A DNA stretch of 64,000 nt from positions 186,001 to 250,000 of the forward strand of contig CANAWG010000002.1 of the NCBI GenBank assembly GCA_947365245.1, given 5' to 3'. Positions 1-8,381 of the stretch are shown piece after piece. The translations under genes and the position numbers were made by a program. This DNA is from an uncultured Oscillibacter sp. (lineage in GTDB: Bacteria; Bacillota; Clostridia; Oscillospirales; Oscillospiraceae). Below the pieces are notes generated by a model. The model did no database searches. It saw nothing but the letters and a program-made list of their open reading frames with translations, and was not told the origin of the DNA. Position 1 is the first letter of the stretch, and each line of letters starts with the position of its first letter.

Positions 1-1
1 C

Positions 2-2044
2 GACCCCAAGGAGCAGCTGATGGGCGCCGTCAAGGCCGTCTTCCGCTCCTGGGACAACCCCCGGGCCAATGTCTACCGCCGGGACAACGACATCCCCTAC
101 TCCTGGGGCACCGCCGTCAACGTCCAGTCCATGGCCTTTGGCAACATGGGCGACGACTGCGGCACCGGCGTTGCCTTTACCCGCAACCCCGCCACCGGCG
201 AGCGCAAGCTCTTCGGCGAGTTCCTCACCAACGCCCAGGGCGAGGACGTGGTGGCCGGCGTCCGGACCCCCATGCCCATCAGCGAGATGGCCGACAAGTT
301 CCCCGAGGCGTTCAGCCAGTTTGAGAAGGTCTGCAAGATCCTGGAGGATCACTATCACGACATGCAGGACATGGAGTTCACCGTGGAGGCGGGGAAGCTC
401 TACATGCTCCAGACCCGCAACGGCAAGCGCACCCCCGCCGCCGCTTTGAAGATCGCCTGCGACCTGGTGGACGAGGGGCAGATCAACGAAAAGCAGGCCG
501 TGGCCATGATCGAGCCCCGGTCCCTGGATACGCTCCTCCATCCCCAGTTTGACGCCGCCGCCCTGAAGGCCGCCCCCGTGGCGGGCCACGCCCTGGGCGC
601 CTCCCCCGGCGCCGCCAGCGGCAGGATCGTCTTCACCGCCGAGGACGCCAAGGAGTGGGCCTCCCGGGGCGAAAAGGTGGTTCTGGTCCGCCTGGAGACC
701 TCTCCCGAGGACATCGAGGGCATGAAAGCCGCCCAGGGCATCCTCACCGTCCGCGGCGGCATGACCTCCCACGCCGCCGTGGTGGCCCGGGGCATGGGCC
801 GCTGCTGCGTCTCCGGCTGCGGCGACATCAACATGGACGAGGAGAACAAGAAGTTTGAGCTCTCCGGCAAGACCTACCGCGAGGGCGACTGGCTGAGCCT
901 GGACGGCTCCACCGGCAAGATCTACGACGGGGCCATCCCCACCGTGGACGCCACCATCGGCGGCGAGTTCGCCCGCGTCATGGGCTGGGCGGACAAGTAC
1001 CGCCGCCTGGGCGTCCGCACCAACGCCGACACCCCCCACGACGCCGCCCAGGCCCGGAAGTTCGGCGCCGAGGGCATCGGCCTTTGCCGCACCGAGCACA
1101 TGTTCTTCAACGACGACCGCATCCAGGCCATCCGGGAGATGATCTGCTCCGACACCGTGGAGCAGCGGGAGAAAGCCCTGGCCAAGCTGGAGCCCATGCA
1201 GCAGAGCGACTTTGAGGGCATTTACGAGGCCATGGAGGGTCTGCCCGTCACCATCCGCTACCTGGATCCCCCCCTGCACGAGTTCGTGCCCACCGAGGAG
1301 GCCGACATCGAGGCCATGGCCAAGAGCATGGGCAAGAGCGTGGAGGACATCAAGGCCATCATCGCCGGCCTCCATGAGTTCAACCCCATGATGGGCCACC
1401 GCGGCTGCCGCCTCAGCGTCACGTTCCCGGAGATCGCCAAGATGCAGACCCGGGCCGTCATCAAGGCCGCCCTGGCTGTCCAGGCCCGCCACCCCGAGTG
1501 GACCATGGTGCCCGAGATCATGATCCCCCTGGTGGGCGAGCTGAAGGAGTTCGACTACGTGAAGAGCATTGTCACCAGCGTCGCCGACCAGCTCATCAAG
1601 GAGGCCGGCAGCGATATGAAGTACCTGGTGGGCAACATGATCGAAATCCCCCGCGCCGCCATGTGCGCCGACGACATCGCCCCCCACTCCGCTTTCTTCT
1701 CCTTTGGCTCCAACGACCTGACCCAGCTGGTCTTCGGCTTCAGCCGGGACGACGCGGGCAAGTTCCTGGACGCCTACTACGACAAGAAGATCTATGAGAA
1801 CGACCCCTTCGCCAAGCTGGACCAGCACGGCGTGGGCCGGCTGATCTCCAACGCCGCCCGCTGGGGCCGGTCCACCAATCCGGACCTGCACTTAGGCATC
1901 TGCGGCGAGCACGGCGGCGACCCCTCCAGCGTGGAGTTCTGCCACAAGATCGGCCTGGACTATGTGTCCTGCTCGCCTTTCCGGGTGCCCATCGCCCGCC
2001 TTGCCGCCGCCCAGGCCGCCATTAAGGACATGAAAGAGAACTGA
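2..2044 (+). CDS. ppdK: Pyruvate, phosphate dikinase, C-terminal part (5' truncated by window)
   Basis: Open reading continues upstream of the first ATG (DPKEQLMGAVKAVFRSWDNPRA). PEP-utilizer His motif GGMTSHAAVVARGMGRCCVSGC and C-terminal GICGEHGGDPSSVEFCHKIGLDYVSCSPFRVPIARLAAAQA. Confidence 0.97.
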   Translation, partial: DPKEQLMGAVKAVFRSWDNPRANVYRRDNDIPYSWGTAVNVQSMAFGNMGDDCGTGVAFTRNPATGERKLFGEFLTNAQGEDVVAGVRTPMPISEMADKFPEAFSQFEKVCKILEDHYHDMQDMEFTVEAGKLYMLQTRNGKRTPAAALKIACDLVDEGQINEKQAVAMIEPRSLDTLLHPQFDAAALKAAPVAGHALGASPGAASGRIVFTAEDAKEWASRGEKVVLVRLETSPEDIEGMKAAQGILTVRGGMTSHAAVVARGMGRCCVSGCGDINMDEENKKFELSGKTYREGDWLSLDGSTGKIYDGAIPTVDATIGGEFARVMGWADKYRRLGVRTNADTPHDAAQARKFGAEGIGLCRTEHMFFNDDRIQAIREMICSDTVEQREKALAKLEPMQQSDFEGIYEAMEGLPVTIRYLDPPLHEFVPTEEADIEAMAKSMGKSVEDIKAIIAGLHEFNPMMGHRGCRLSVTFPEIAKMQTRAVIKAALAVQARHPEWTMVPEIMIPLVGELKEFDYVKSIVTSVADQLIKEAGSDMKYLVGNMIEIPRAAMCADDIAPHSAFFSFGSNDLTQLVFGFSRDDAGKFLDAYYDKKIYENDPFAKLDQHGVGRLISNAARWGRSTNPDLHLGICGEHGGDPSSVEFCHKIGLDYVSCSPFRVPIARLAAAQAAIKDMKEN

Positions 2045-2100
2045 GGGAACCGGACGGGCTTCCCAAAACGGCTCTTCGGCGCCGACACTGTTCTTTGAAG

Positions 2101-2136
2101 AGAGGAACGCCGCGAAAGCGGCGTTCCTCTCTTTTG
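2101..2136 (+). terminator. Rho-independent terminator after ppdK
   Basis: GAGGAACGCCGCgaaaGCGGCGTTCCTC followed by TCTTTT. Confidence 0.85.
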
Positions 2137-2508
2137 CCGCCCGGGGGACAAGCTCGCGTTTTAATCCGGGCTTTCCCAAGCTGCGTTTCCAGTTAAAAAC
2201 TGCCGCAATGACTCCGCGGCATGTCGGAGTACGCCCACAAAAGGCGCGTTTTTCGGGACACGGCTTCGGCTGTACAACTTTTATGAAAGGTATGGCAAAA
2301 TTTCAGCTGGACGGCGGCGAGAAGCTGCTGGGGGATGTGCCGGCACCATCACCCTGAAGCGCGGGGACGGCGGGAGCCGAGAGATCGCAGGGGTGTTCAG
2401 CAGGAAGCCGGTCCGGATTCTGACAGAGGCCGAGGCCGCCGCACCACCGGGGACGGGAACATATAATGAATTAGACTATATGACATATCCCGCTCAGGAG
2501 GAATTGAC

Positions 2509-3144
2509 ATGACGCAGCGATACCCGTTTCAAGCAAAGACGCTTCCGTTTGGGCTCAGCTCTCTGAGCCCTTACTGCGATCCCGATACCCTGTATCTGCA
2601 CCACGGCCAGTACTATGCCCGGAAAGTCCGGGAGCTGAACCACCTGGTCGCCAAGCACGGCCTGACCAATCTCAGCCTGGAGGAGCTGCTCACCCAGGAC
2701 ATCAAAATGCCCGCCGCCCACCTGACCCGGCTGAGGGGGGCCGCCGGGGCCGTGTACAACCACGAGCTGTACTTTGACAGCATTCAGTCCGTCATGGACA
2801 CGCCGCCCCTGAACAAGCTGACAGGCGTTTTGATCGGGGTCTACGGCTCCATGAGCGCCTTCAAGCGGCTGCTGCTGGAGGCCGCCGAGAGCCTCCCCGG
2901 GGCCGGCTGGGTGTGGCTGGTGGCGGAGCGCAGCGGCGGACCCCACATCGTCATCACGGACAACAACGAGGCCGTGGACCTCCAGGTCGTCCAGCCCCTC
3001 TTCGTGGCGGACCTCTGGGAGCACGCCTACTTCCTGGACGACCAGTTTGACAAGGAGAAATACCTGGACTACTGGTTCTCTTTCATCGATTGGAAGAAGG
3101 CGGAGGCCCGCTTTGAGCAGTCCCGGGCGGACGTTCCGTGCTGA
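2509..3144 (+). CDS. Fe/Mn superoxide dismutase family protein
   Basis: SOD-like ligand motifs LHHGQYYARK, YNHELYF, GAGWVWLV and VADLWEHAYFLDDQFDKEKYLDYWFSFIDW; RBS aggaggaattgac upstream. Confidence 0.85.
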   Translation: MTQRYPFQAKTLPFGLSSLSPYCDPDTLYLHHGQYYARKVRELNHLVAKHGLTNLSLEELLTQDIKMPAAHLTRLRGAAGAVYNHELYFDSIQSVMDTPPLNKLTGVLIGVYGSMSAFKRLLLEAAESLPGAGWVWLVAERSGGPHIVITDNNEAVDLQVVQPLFVADLWEHAYFLDDQFDKEKYLDYWFSFIDWKKAEARFEQSRADVPC

Positions 3145-3158
3145 TCCGAATCCAAAAT

Positions 3159-3206
3159 AAAAAAGCGCCGGTCCCGGCTTTTACGGCGGGACCGGCGCTT
3201 TTTGGG
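3159..3206. terminator. Bidirectional terminator between sod-like gene and convergent FUSC-like gene
   Basis: AAAAAAGCGCCGGTCCCGgcttttacgGCGGGACCGGCGCTTTTT. Confidence 0.85.
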
Positions 3207-3237
3207 GAGGCAGATGACCACGGGCGGGGGCTCTTTC

Positions 3238-3993
3238 TCACTCCGTGGTCCCGTTCTGGAGGACCTCCTCCGGTTTGTCAGTTCCTTCGGCCTGCCGACG
3301 GTCTCCAGCCTGCCGGCGGTCCGTTCCCTGCCGGCGGTCTCCTCCCTGCCGGCGGTCCGTTCCCTGCCGGCGGTCTCCTCCCTGTCGGCGGTCCACTCCC
3401 CGCCGGCGGTCTTCGCCGGCAATCTCCGTCTCCTCCTGGAAGCGCTCCATGCGGATGCCCAGGCGCTCATAGAACCGCCGCATGAAGCTGAACGTAAATC
3501 CCCCGGGCAGCATGCTGTTCACCAGCAGGGCCGCCACCACGCCCACGCCGGTGTCCAAAATCCGGTTGAGGGCGTAGCTGACGTAAGTGTCCACCGGAGT
3601 GCTGAAGAGCACGATACAGAGCACCACGCCGCCGGGCTGAACGCCCCCCACCCAGAAGATCTGACAAAGCCAGATCAGGACGATGGTCCCGATGAAGATC
3701 AGCGGCACCAGCAGCAGCGTCTTATTCCCCTCCGGGCAGAAGATCAGGTACACCCGAAACAGCGCCATGGCCAGAAGCCCGCCGATGGCGGTGCCGAAGA
3801 GGCGGTTTCCGCCGTGGAGCTTGGAGCTCTCCAGGTCGCTGCCCATGCCGAAGACGGCGCCGATGCAGGCGAAAGCGGGGTTGCGCTGCCAAAAGTAATA
3901 GATCAGCGCGCACAGGGCGGCGGCCAGGGCCGTTTTGAAATTACGCATTCCGATTTTGGGGAGGCGGCGGGGGGACTGGCCGGTGTGGCTCAT
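3238..3993 (-). CDS. Aromatic acid exporter/FUSC-like integral membrane protein with a C-terminal (G/A)xDRRQ hexapeptide repeat tail
   Basis: Hydrophobic N-terminal region (ALAAALCALIYYFWQRNPAFACIGAVFGMG...GGLLAMALF) and C-terminal GVDRRQGGDRRQGTDRRQGGDRRQGTDRRQAGDRRQ. Confidence 0.75.
   Translation of the reverse strand: MSHTGQSPRRLPKIGMRNFKTALAAALCALIYYFWQRNPAFACIGAVFGMGSDLESSKLHGGNRLFGTAIGGLLAMALFRVYLIFCPEGNKTLLLVPLIFIGTIVLIWLCQIFWVGGVQPGGVVLCIVLFSTPVDTYVSYALNRILDTGVGVVAALLVNSMLPGGFTFSFMRRFYERLGIRMERFQEETEIAGEDRRRGVDRRQGGDRRQGTDRRQGGDRRQGTDRRQAGDRRQAEGTDKPEEVLQNGTTE
3291..3416. repeat. Seven tandem 18-bp units encoding the DRRQ tail
   Basis: cctgccggcggtccgttc / cctgccggcggtctcctc alternate at 3291, 3309, 3327, 3345, 3363, 3381, 3399. 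Confidence 0.95.
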
Positions 3994-4167
3994 GAAAATC
4001 TCTCCTGATCCGCGGGCCGGTTTTCAGAGCGCCCGCTGTGAAATCAGTATACCACGCGGAACCTCGAATGGAAAGAGCGTACGCAAAATTTTCGGAAAAT
4101 TTGTAAAAATTTGCGAAAAAAGCCCTCGGCGCTCCACAGAGGGCGCCGGGGACTTTGGGGCGGGAAC

Positions 4168-4410
4168 TCAGGCCATTCTGGCCACCAGCCGGTCCAGGCT
4201 CCTGGGGCTGACGCTGTCGTCGGCCACCACGTTGACCCGCTTGCCGATCAGGGCGTACAGGCCCAGCAGGGAGCGGGCGTCCAGCATCAGCGTGTCGGTG
4301 CTCAGCCACACCTCATAGGGCGTCTCCAGAGCCAGCTCGTTGATCTTCTCCACCTGATCGCGGTCTTTTATATCAAGTTTCTTAACCATCGGATATTCCT
4401 CCTTTTGCAT
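4168..4410 (-). CDS. HPr-like protein without the GLHARPA phosphorylation motif
   Basis: VEKINELALETPYEVWLSTDTLMLDARSLLGLYALIGKRVNVVADDS resembles the HPr C-terminal half (compare NAKSLLGVLSLGIVKGTSVTLIADG in the HPr at 11515); no active-site His motif. Confidence 0.65.
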   Translation of the reverse strand: MQKEEYPMVKKLDIKDRDQVEKINELALETPYEVWLSTDTLMLDARSLLGLYALIGKRVNVVADDSVSPRSLDRLVARMA

Positions 4411-4602
4411 CCATGGGGTTGGGCCCTGCCTGGAACGCGGCGGAGCACGGCCGCCGCCGTCTCCCCGGGCCAGGCCTCCCGCGGGAGATTGACCATATTT
4501 TAGCAGGGCAGGGAGGAAGTGTCAACGAGGTTTTTGTACAAAGCGACTAAGGTAATCGATTACATATTGTGCAATTTCACAATGGATTGTGCCAAAGGCC
4601 GC

Positions 4603-5520
4603 TCAGCGCCGGGCGGAGAGCTTCCGCAGCTGCTCCAAAAACTCCGGCGGCAGGGGGCAGGAGAGCTCCAGCGTCTCCCCGGTGCGGGGGTGGCGGAACC
4701 GGAGGCCGACGGCGTGGAGGCACTGGCCCTGGAGGCCGGGGACGGCCTTTTTCGCCCCGTAGACCGTGTCCCCCAGGATGGGGTGGCCGATGTGGGCCAT
4801 GTGGACCCGGATCTGGTGGGTGCGGCCCGTCTCCAGGCGGCACCGGAGGTGGGTGAAGCCGGGAAAGCGCTCCAGCACCTCCCAGTGGGTGACGGCGGGG
4901 CGGCCGCCCGCCACCACCGCCATGCGCTTGCGGTCCGTGGGATGACGGCCGATGGGGGCGTCCACGGTGCCCGCGTCCCGGCGGAGGTTTCCGGTGACGA
5001 TGCACTGGTATGTCCGGGCCAGGGTGTGGTCCTGGAGCTGGGCGGCCAGCGCCTGATGGGCGCAGTCGTTCTTGGCGGCGATGATGAGGCCGGAGGTGTC
5101 CCGGTCGATGCGGTGGACGATGCCCGGCCGCAGGGCCCCGCCCACGCCGGAGAGGGAGTCCCCGCAGTGGTAGAGCAGGGCGTTGACCAGCGTGCCGTCG
5201 GGGTGGCCGGGGGCGGGGTGGACCACCAGCCCCTTGGGCTTGTTGACGACGATCACGTCGCCGTCCTCGTACACCACGTCCAGGGGGATGTCCTGGGGAA
5301 GGGCCTCCGCGGTCTCCGGCTCCGGCAGGGAGACCTCCACCGTCTCGCCGCCGGTGAGCAGGTCGCTCTTGCCCAGGGGCTTTCCGCCGCGGGTGACGCG
5401 GCCCTGGGCCAGGAGCCTGGCGGCGGCGGAGCGGGTCAGGCCCTCCACCGCCTCCGCCAGCCACACGTCCGCCCGGCGGCCCGCCTGGGACTCACCGGGG
5501 CGCAGCGTCAGCGTCTCCAT
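4603..5520 (-). CDS. rluD: RluA/RluD family pseudouridine synthase
   Basis: N-terminal S4-like region; GIVHRIDRDTSGLIIAAKN; HQIRVHMAHIGHPILGDTVYG. Confidence 0.93.
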   Translation of the reverse strand: METLTLRPGESQAGRRADVWLAEAVEGLTRSAAARLLAQGRVTRGGKPLGKSDLLTGGETVEVSLPEPETAEALPQDIPLDVVYEDGDVIVVNKPKGLVVHPAPGHPDGTLVNALLYHCGDSLSGVGGALRPGIVHRIDRDTSGLIIAAKNDCAHQALAAQLQDHTLARTYQCIVTGNLRRDAGTVDAPIGRHPTDRKRMAVVAGGRPAVTHWEVLERFPGFTHLRCRLETGRTHQIRVHMAHIGHPILGDTVYGAKKAVPGLQGQCLHAVGLRFRHPRTGETLELSCPLPPEFLEQLRKLSARR

Positions 5521-6025
5521 GGGGGCCTCCTTTTTTGTCGTACTTCTCGTAGAACCACAGGTAGTACACCGCCGCCAGCACGGCGCCGCACACCACGCAG
5601 ATATCCGCCACGTTGAAAACGGGATAGGAGGGCCAGAACTGGAAGTGGAACATATCCACCACGTAGCCCAGCCGCACCCGGTCGACGATGTTGCCCAGCC
5701 CCCCGGCGAGGATCAGACACCCCGCCAGCACCCCCAGGGGGTGGCGGACGGTCCGCCGGACCAGGACGGCCAGCACCGCCAGCAGGATGAGGGACGTGAG
5801 GCCCACCAGCAGCCACCGCCGGCCGGAGAAGCTGGACCAGGCCGCGCCGTAGTTGTGGACCCGCGTCAGCTCTACCACCCCCGGGAGAAGCTCCCTGGCG
5901 GGGTCGGCGGTCCAGTAGAGATTGGGGGGGACGGGGGCGGCGAAGCGGGACACCGTCCACTGCTTTACCCACTGGTCCAGCCCCAGCAGGGCCGCCCCCA
6001 GCAGGGCGCACAGGGTGTAGGTCAT
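5492..6025 (-). CDS. lspA: Signal peptidase II (lipoprotein signal peptidase)
   Basis: MTYTLCALLGAALLGLDQWVKQW; NIVDRVRLGYVVDMFHFQFWPSYPVFNVADICVVCGA; start placed at internal ATG 6025. Confidence 0.92.
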   Translation of the reverse strand: MTYTLCALLGAALLGLDQWVKQWTVSRFAAPVPPNLYWTADPARELLPGVVELTRVHNYGAAWSSFSGRRWLLVGLTSLILLAVLAVLVRRTVRHPLGVLAGCLILAGGLGNIVDRVRLGYVVDMFHFQFWPSYPVFNVADICVVCGAVLAAVYYLWFYEKYDKKGGPHGDADAAPR

Positions 6026-6190
6026 AACGGGACGCTCCTTTATACGGATCGGAATTTTCTCCAGTTTACACGGTTTTGCAGGGAAAAGCAAGGGGAGGCT
6101 GTCATGCGCCCGTCTCCCCGGGAGCTCCAGCCCTCCGGCGGGGCGGGCAAAAAACACGCCTCCGGCCAAAAAATTTTTCAAAAGAGGACT

Positions 6191-6217
6191 TAATTTCCAG
6201 GGGGCCCTGCCGATAGA
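6191..6217 (+). promoter_or_regulatory. Candidate sigma-28 (SigD/FliA-type) flagellin promoter
   Basis: TTAA-N15-GCCGATAG close to the TAAA-N15-GCCGATAA consensus, about 190 nt upstream of flagellin. Confidence 0.7.
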
Positions 6218-6360
6218 GTTAGTGAACGGGTTCGGCGACGGCTGAGCCCCAGAGATTTCACCCGGTCCGCGCGGCCGGTTGAAATACCTGTACCGACGTC
6301 CAAAGGCCCGGGCAGTCCGGCCGGTTGCCCGAACCGGAAGATGTCACCACCTGTGGGGAC

Positions 6361-6402
6361 GGACGCATGGATTAGCGTCCGGCATAAAAGATAAGGAGAT
6401 AA
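6361..6402 (+). promoter_or_regulatory. Candidate CsrA-binding leader: GGA in a hairpin loop plus GGA in the Shine-Dalgarno
   Basis: GGACGC-ATGGATTA-GCGTCC perfect 6-bp stem with ATGGA loop, followed by AAGGAGATAAGGTTATG. Confidence 0.5.
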
Positions 6403-6406
6403 GGTT

Positions 6407-7963
6407 ATGCGTATTCAGCACAATATTATGGCGATGAACGCCTACCGGAACTACAACACCAACACCAGCGCTCTGGCGAAGAACCTGGAGAAGCTGAGCT
6501 CCGGCTACAAGATCAACCGCGCCGGCGACGACGCCGCCGGTCTGGCCATTTCCGAGAAGATGCGCGCCCAGATCACCGGTCTGAACGCCGCCCAGAAGAA
6601 CGTCAAGGACGGCATCTCCCTGGTGAAGACCGCCGAGGGCGCCATGCAGGAGATCCAGGACATGCTCAACCGCATGGACTACCTGGCCACCCAGTCCGCC
6701 AACGGCACCTACGACAACGAGGTCGACCGCGCCAACCTCCAGAAAGAGGTCGACGCCCTGAAGAGCGAAATTGACCGTATTGCCGACAGCTCCAACTTCA
6801 ACGGCATCAAGCTCCTGGACGGCTCCCTGGCCGGCTCCGGCAGCACCTCCGGCGTCTCCAGCATCAAGACCAGCCTGCCCACGACCAACATCAAGGCTGT
6901 TGCCGGTAAGTATGAGTCCGCTGCCGTTGCTGCGGATACGACTGTCGCCGATGGCGACAAGCTGACCCTGACCGTTGGCCTGGATAACGGCAAGGCTGTC
7001 AACCTGGAGTTCACCGTGGACGCCACCAACAAGAAGCTGATCGGCGCCAACGGCGAGTATGCAATTGCTGACGCCGCCAAGGCCACCCCGGCTGAGCTGG
7101 GTAAGGCCGCTCAGGCTGAGCTGGCTAAGGTGATGAAGGACTTCACCGTCACGGAGACTGGCGGCAAGCTGACCTTCGAGTCCAAGACCGCCGGCACCGG
7201 CGCGGTCAAGGTCGACAACGTGTCCTGGAGAGTCAATGATGACGCTCCTACCGCCCTTGCTGTCACCGTTCCCCAGGCTGCCGCGGACGCCAAGACCGGC
7301 ATCAAGGCCGCCAGCATCACCGAGTATGACGGCACCAACGAGGAGGACGCTGTCTTCACCCTCAACGGCAAGAAGTACGTGATCGCCGACACCGCGAACG
7401 TTGATGTGAGCAATCTCAGCGACAAGGGTATTGTCGTCATCAGCGGCGCGCTGGGCACTGACGATGACGCCATTGCCCAGCAGCTGGCCCAGAAGACCGG
7501 CATGACCGTGGCGTACAATACGGATACCTTCGAGTTCTCCGCCGGCACCGGCAGCGCTGCCAGCGGCGGGTTGCAGCTGCAGATCGGCGACACCGCGGAC
7601 GCTTTCAACCAGATGAAGGTCATCGTGGGCGACATGCACACCAAGGCCCTGGGCATTGCCGGTCTGGACATCAGCGACCCCGAGAGCGCCGCCGGCGCCA
7701 TCGAGACCATCCGTGCCGCCATCAACAACGTGTCCTCCGTCCGCGGTGACCTGGGCGCCACCCAGAACCGTCTGGAGCACACCCAGAAGAACCTGAGCGT
7801 CATGGCCGAGAACATCCAGGACGCCGAGTCCACCATCCGCGACACCGACGTTGCCGAGGAGATGATGGCCTACACCAAGAACAACATCCTGATCCAGTCC
7901 GCCCAGGCCATGCTGGCCCAGGCCAACGCTGTTCCTCAGGGCGTGCTGCAGCTGCTGGGCTGA
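6407..7963 (+). CDS. hag: Flagellin
   Basis: MRIQHNIMAMNAYRNYNTNTSALAKNLEKLSSGYKINRAGDDAAGLAISEKMRAQI and C-terminal AESTIRDTDVAEEMMAYTKNNILIQSAQAMLAQANAVPQGVLQLLG. Confidence 0.97.
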   Translation: MRIQHNIMAMNAYRNYNTNTSALAKNLEKLSSGYKINRAGDDAAGLAISEKMRAQITGLNAAQKNVKDGISLVKTAEGAMQEIQDMLNRMDYLATQSANGTYDNEVDRANLQKEVDALKSEIDRIADSSNFNGIKLLDGSLAGSGSTSGVSSIKTSLPTTNIKAVAGKYESAAVAADTTVADGDKLTLTVGLDNGKAVNLEFTVDATNKKLIGANGEYAIADAAKATPAELGKAAQAELAKVMKDFTVTETGGKLTFESKTAGTGAVKVDNVSWRVNDDAPTALAVTVPQAAADAKTGIKAASITEYDGTNEEDAVFTLNGKKYVIADTANVDVSNLSDKGIVVISGALGTDDDAIAQQLAQKTGMTVAYNTDTFEFSAGTGSAASGGLQLQIGDTADAFNQMKVIVGDMHTKALGIAGLDISDPESAAGAIETIRAAINNVSSVRGDLGATQNRLEHTQKNLSVMAENIQDAESTIRDTDVAEEMMAYTKNNILIQSAQAMLAQANAVPQGVLQLLG

Positions 7964-8002
7964 TTCGCCGCACGAGTTGTTTTTGGAACAAACCGCATAA
8001 CA

Positions 8003-8043
8003 CCAAAAAAAGGGGCGGCCCATCCGGGCCGCCCCTAAAAAAC
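8003..8043 (+). terminator. Rho-independent terminator after flagellin
   Basis: AAAAAAAGGGGCGGCCCatccGGGCCGCCCCTAAAAAA. Confidence 0.75.
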
Positions 8044-8064
8044 CCCCGGACTGCAGTCCAGGGG

Positions 8065-8093
8065 TTGACATCGGCCTCTCTTGGGCCTATAAT
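8065..8093 (+). promoter_or_regulatory. Consensus housekeeping promoter for a short RNA
   Basis: TTGACA - 17 bp - TATAAT (tcggcctctcttgggcc spacer), no ORF downstream on this strand. Confidence 0.9.
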
Positions 8094-8098
8094 AAGAC

Positions 8099-8195
8099 AT
8101 GGAAAGGGCGCCGCGGCAAGCGGTTAGCCCGTGCTTAGGTTAGAGTTTCCATAAAAGGAACCGTCACCTGCCGGGGTGGCGGTTCCTGCTTTTCA
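8099..8195 (+). ncRNA. Candidate antisense/antitoxin small RNA (~97 nt)
   Basis: Perfect promoter at 8065-8093; closing stem ATGGAAA/TTTCCAT (8099-8105/8146-8152); inner GGGCGCCGC...GCGGTTAGCCC hairpin; terminator stem 8156-8168/8175-8187 then GCTTTT. Confidence 0.7.
8156..8187. terminator. Bidirectional terminator shared by the convergent small RNA and small ORF transcript
   Basis: AGGAACCGTCACC-tgccgg-GGTGGCGGTTCCT, 13-bp stem; T-rich tract on both strands. Confidence 0.8.
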
Positions 8196-8241
8196 CGATG
8201 ATCGTAACGGTGAACCGTCCGATATGTAACGTGATCCGCAT
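8164..8241 (-). CDS. Candidate 25-aa basic/hydrophobic type I toxin-like peptide MRITLHIGRFTVTIIVKSRNRHPGR
   Basis: ATG at 8241 with SD AGGGGGTGA inside an ACCCC-GAAA-GGGGT hairpin; own promoter at 8321-8349; stop falls in the terminator stem. Confidence 0.6.
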   Translation of the reverse strand: MRITLHIGRFTVTIIVKSRNRHPGR

Positions 8242-8320
8242 GGCGTCACCCCCTTTCGGGGTCATGTGACCAACCGCCCGCCGTTGCGCGGCGCCCAGCC
8301 CCCACCTGGGGGCCGCTTTC

Positions 8321-8349
8321 AGTGTAGCACAGAATGTCGGAAAAAGCAA
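8321..8349 (-). promoter_or_regulatory. Promoter for the small toxin-like ORF
   Basis: Minus strand TTGCTT - 17 bp - TACACT. Confidence 0.65.
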
Positions 8350-8381
8350 ACGGGGGCGGGTTTTGAATCGCCCCTCGTTCT

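Noticed and set aside
3291-3416. CRISPR array possibility for the short tandem repeats
   Set aside because: Contiguous 18-bp units without spacers, inside a coding sequence; no cas genes in the window.
3202-4008. Plus-strand ORFs through the DRRQ repeat (268 and 115 aa)
   Set aside because: All frames stay open because of the 18-bp in-frame repeat and high GC; the minus-strand membrane protein has the convincing hydrophobic profile.
6217-6400. c-di-GMP riboswitch in the flagellin leader
   Set aside because: Leader hairpins do not match the class I or II conserved core as far as I can read; the CsrA-type explanation fits better.
6344-8071. 575-aa minus-strand ORF over the flagellin gene
   Set aside because: Antisense shadow of flagellin; low-complexity G/L/V/H-rich translation.
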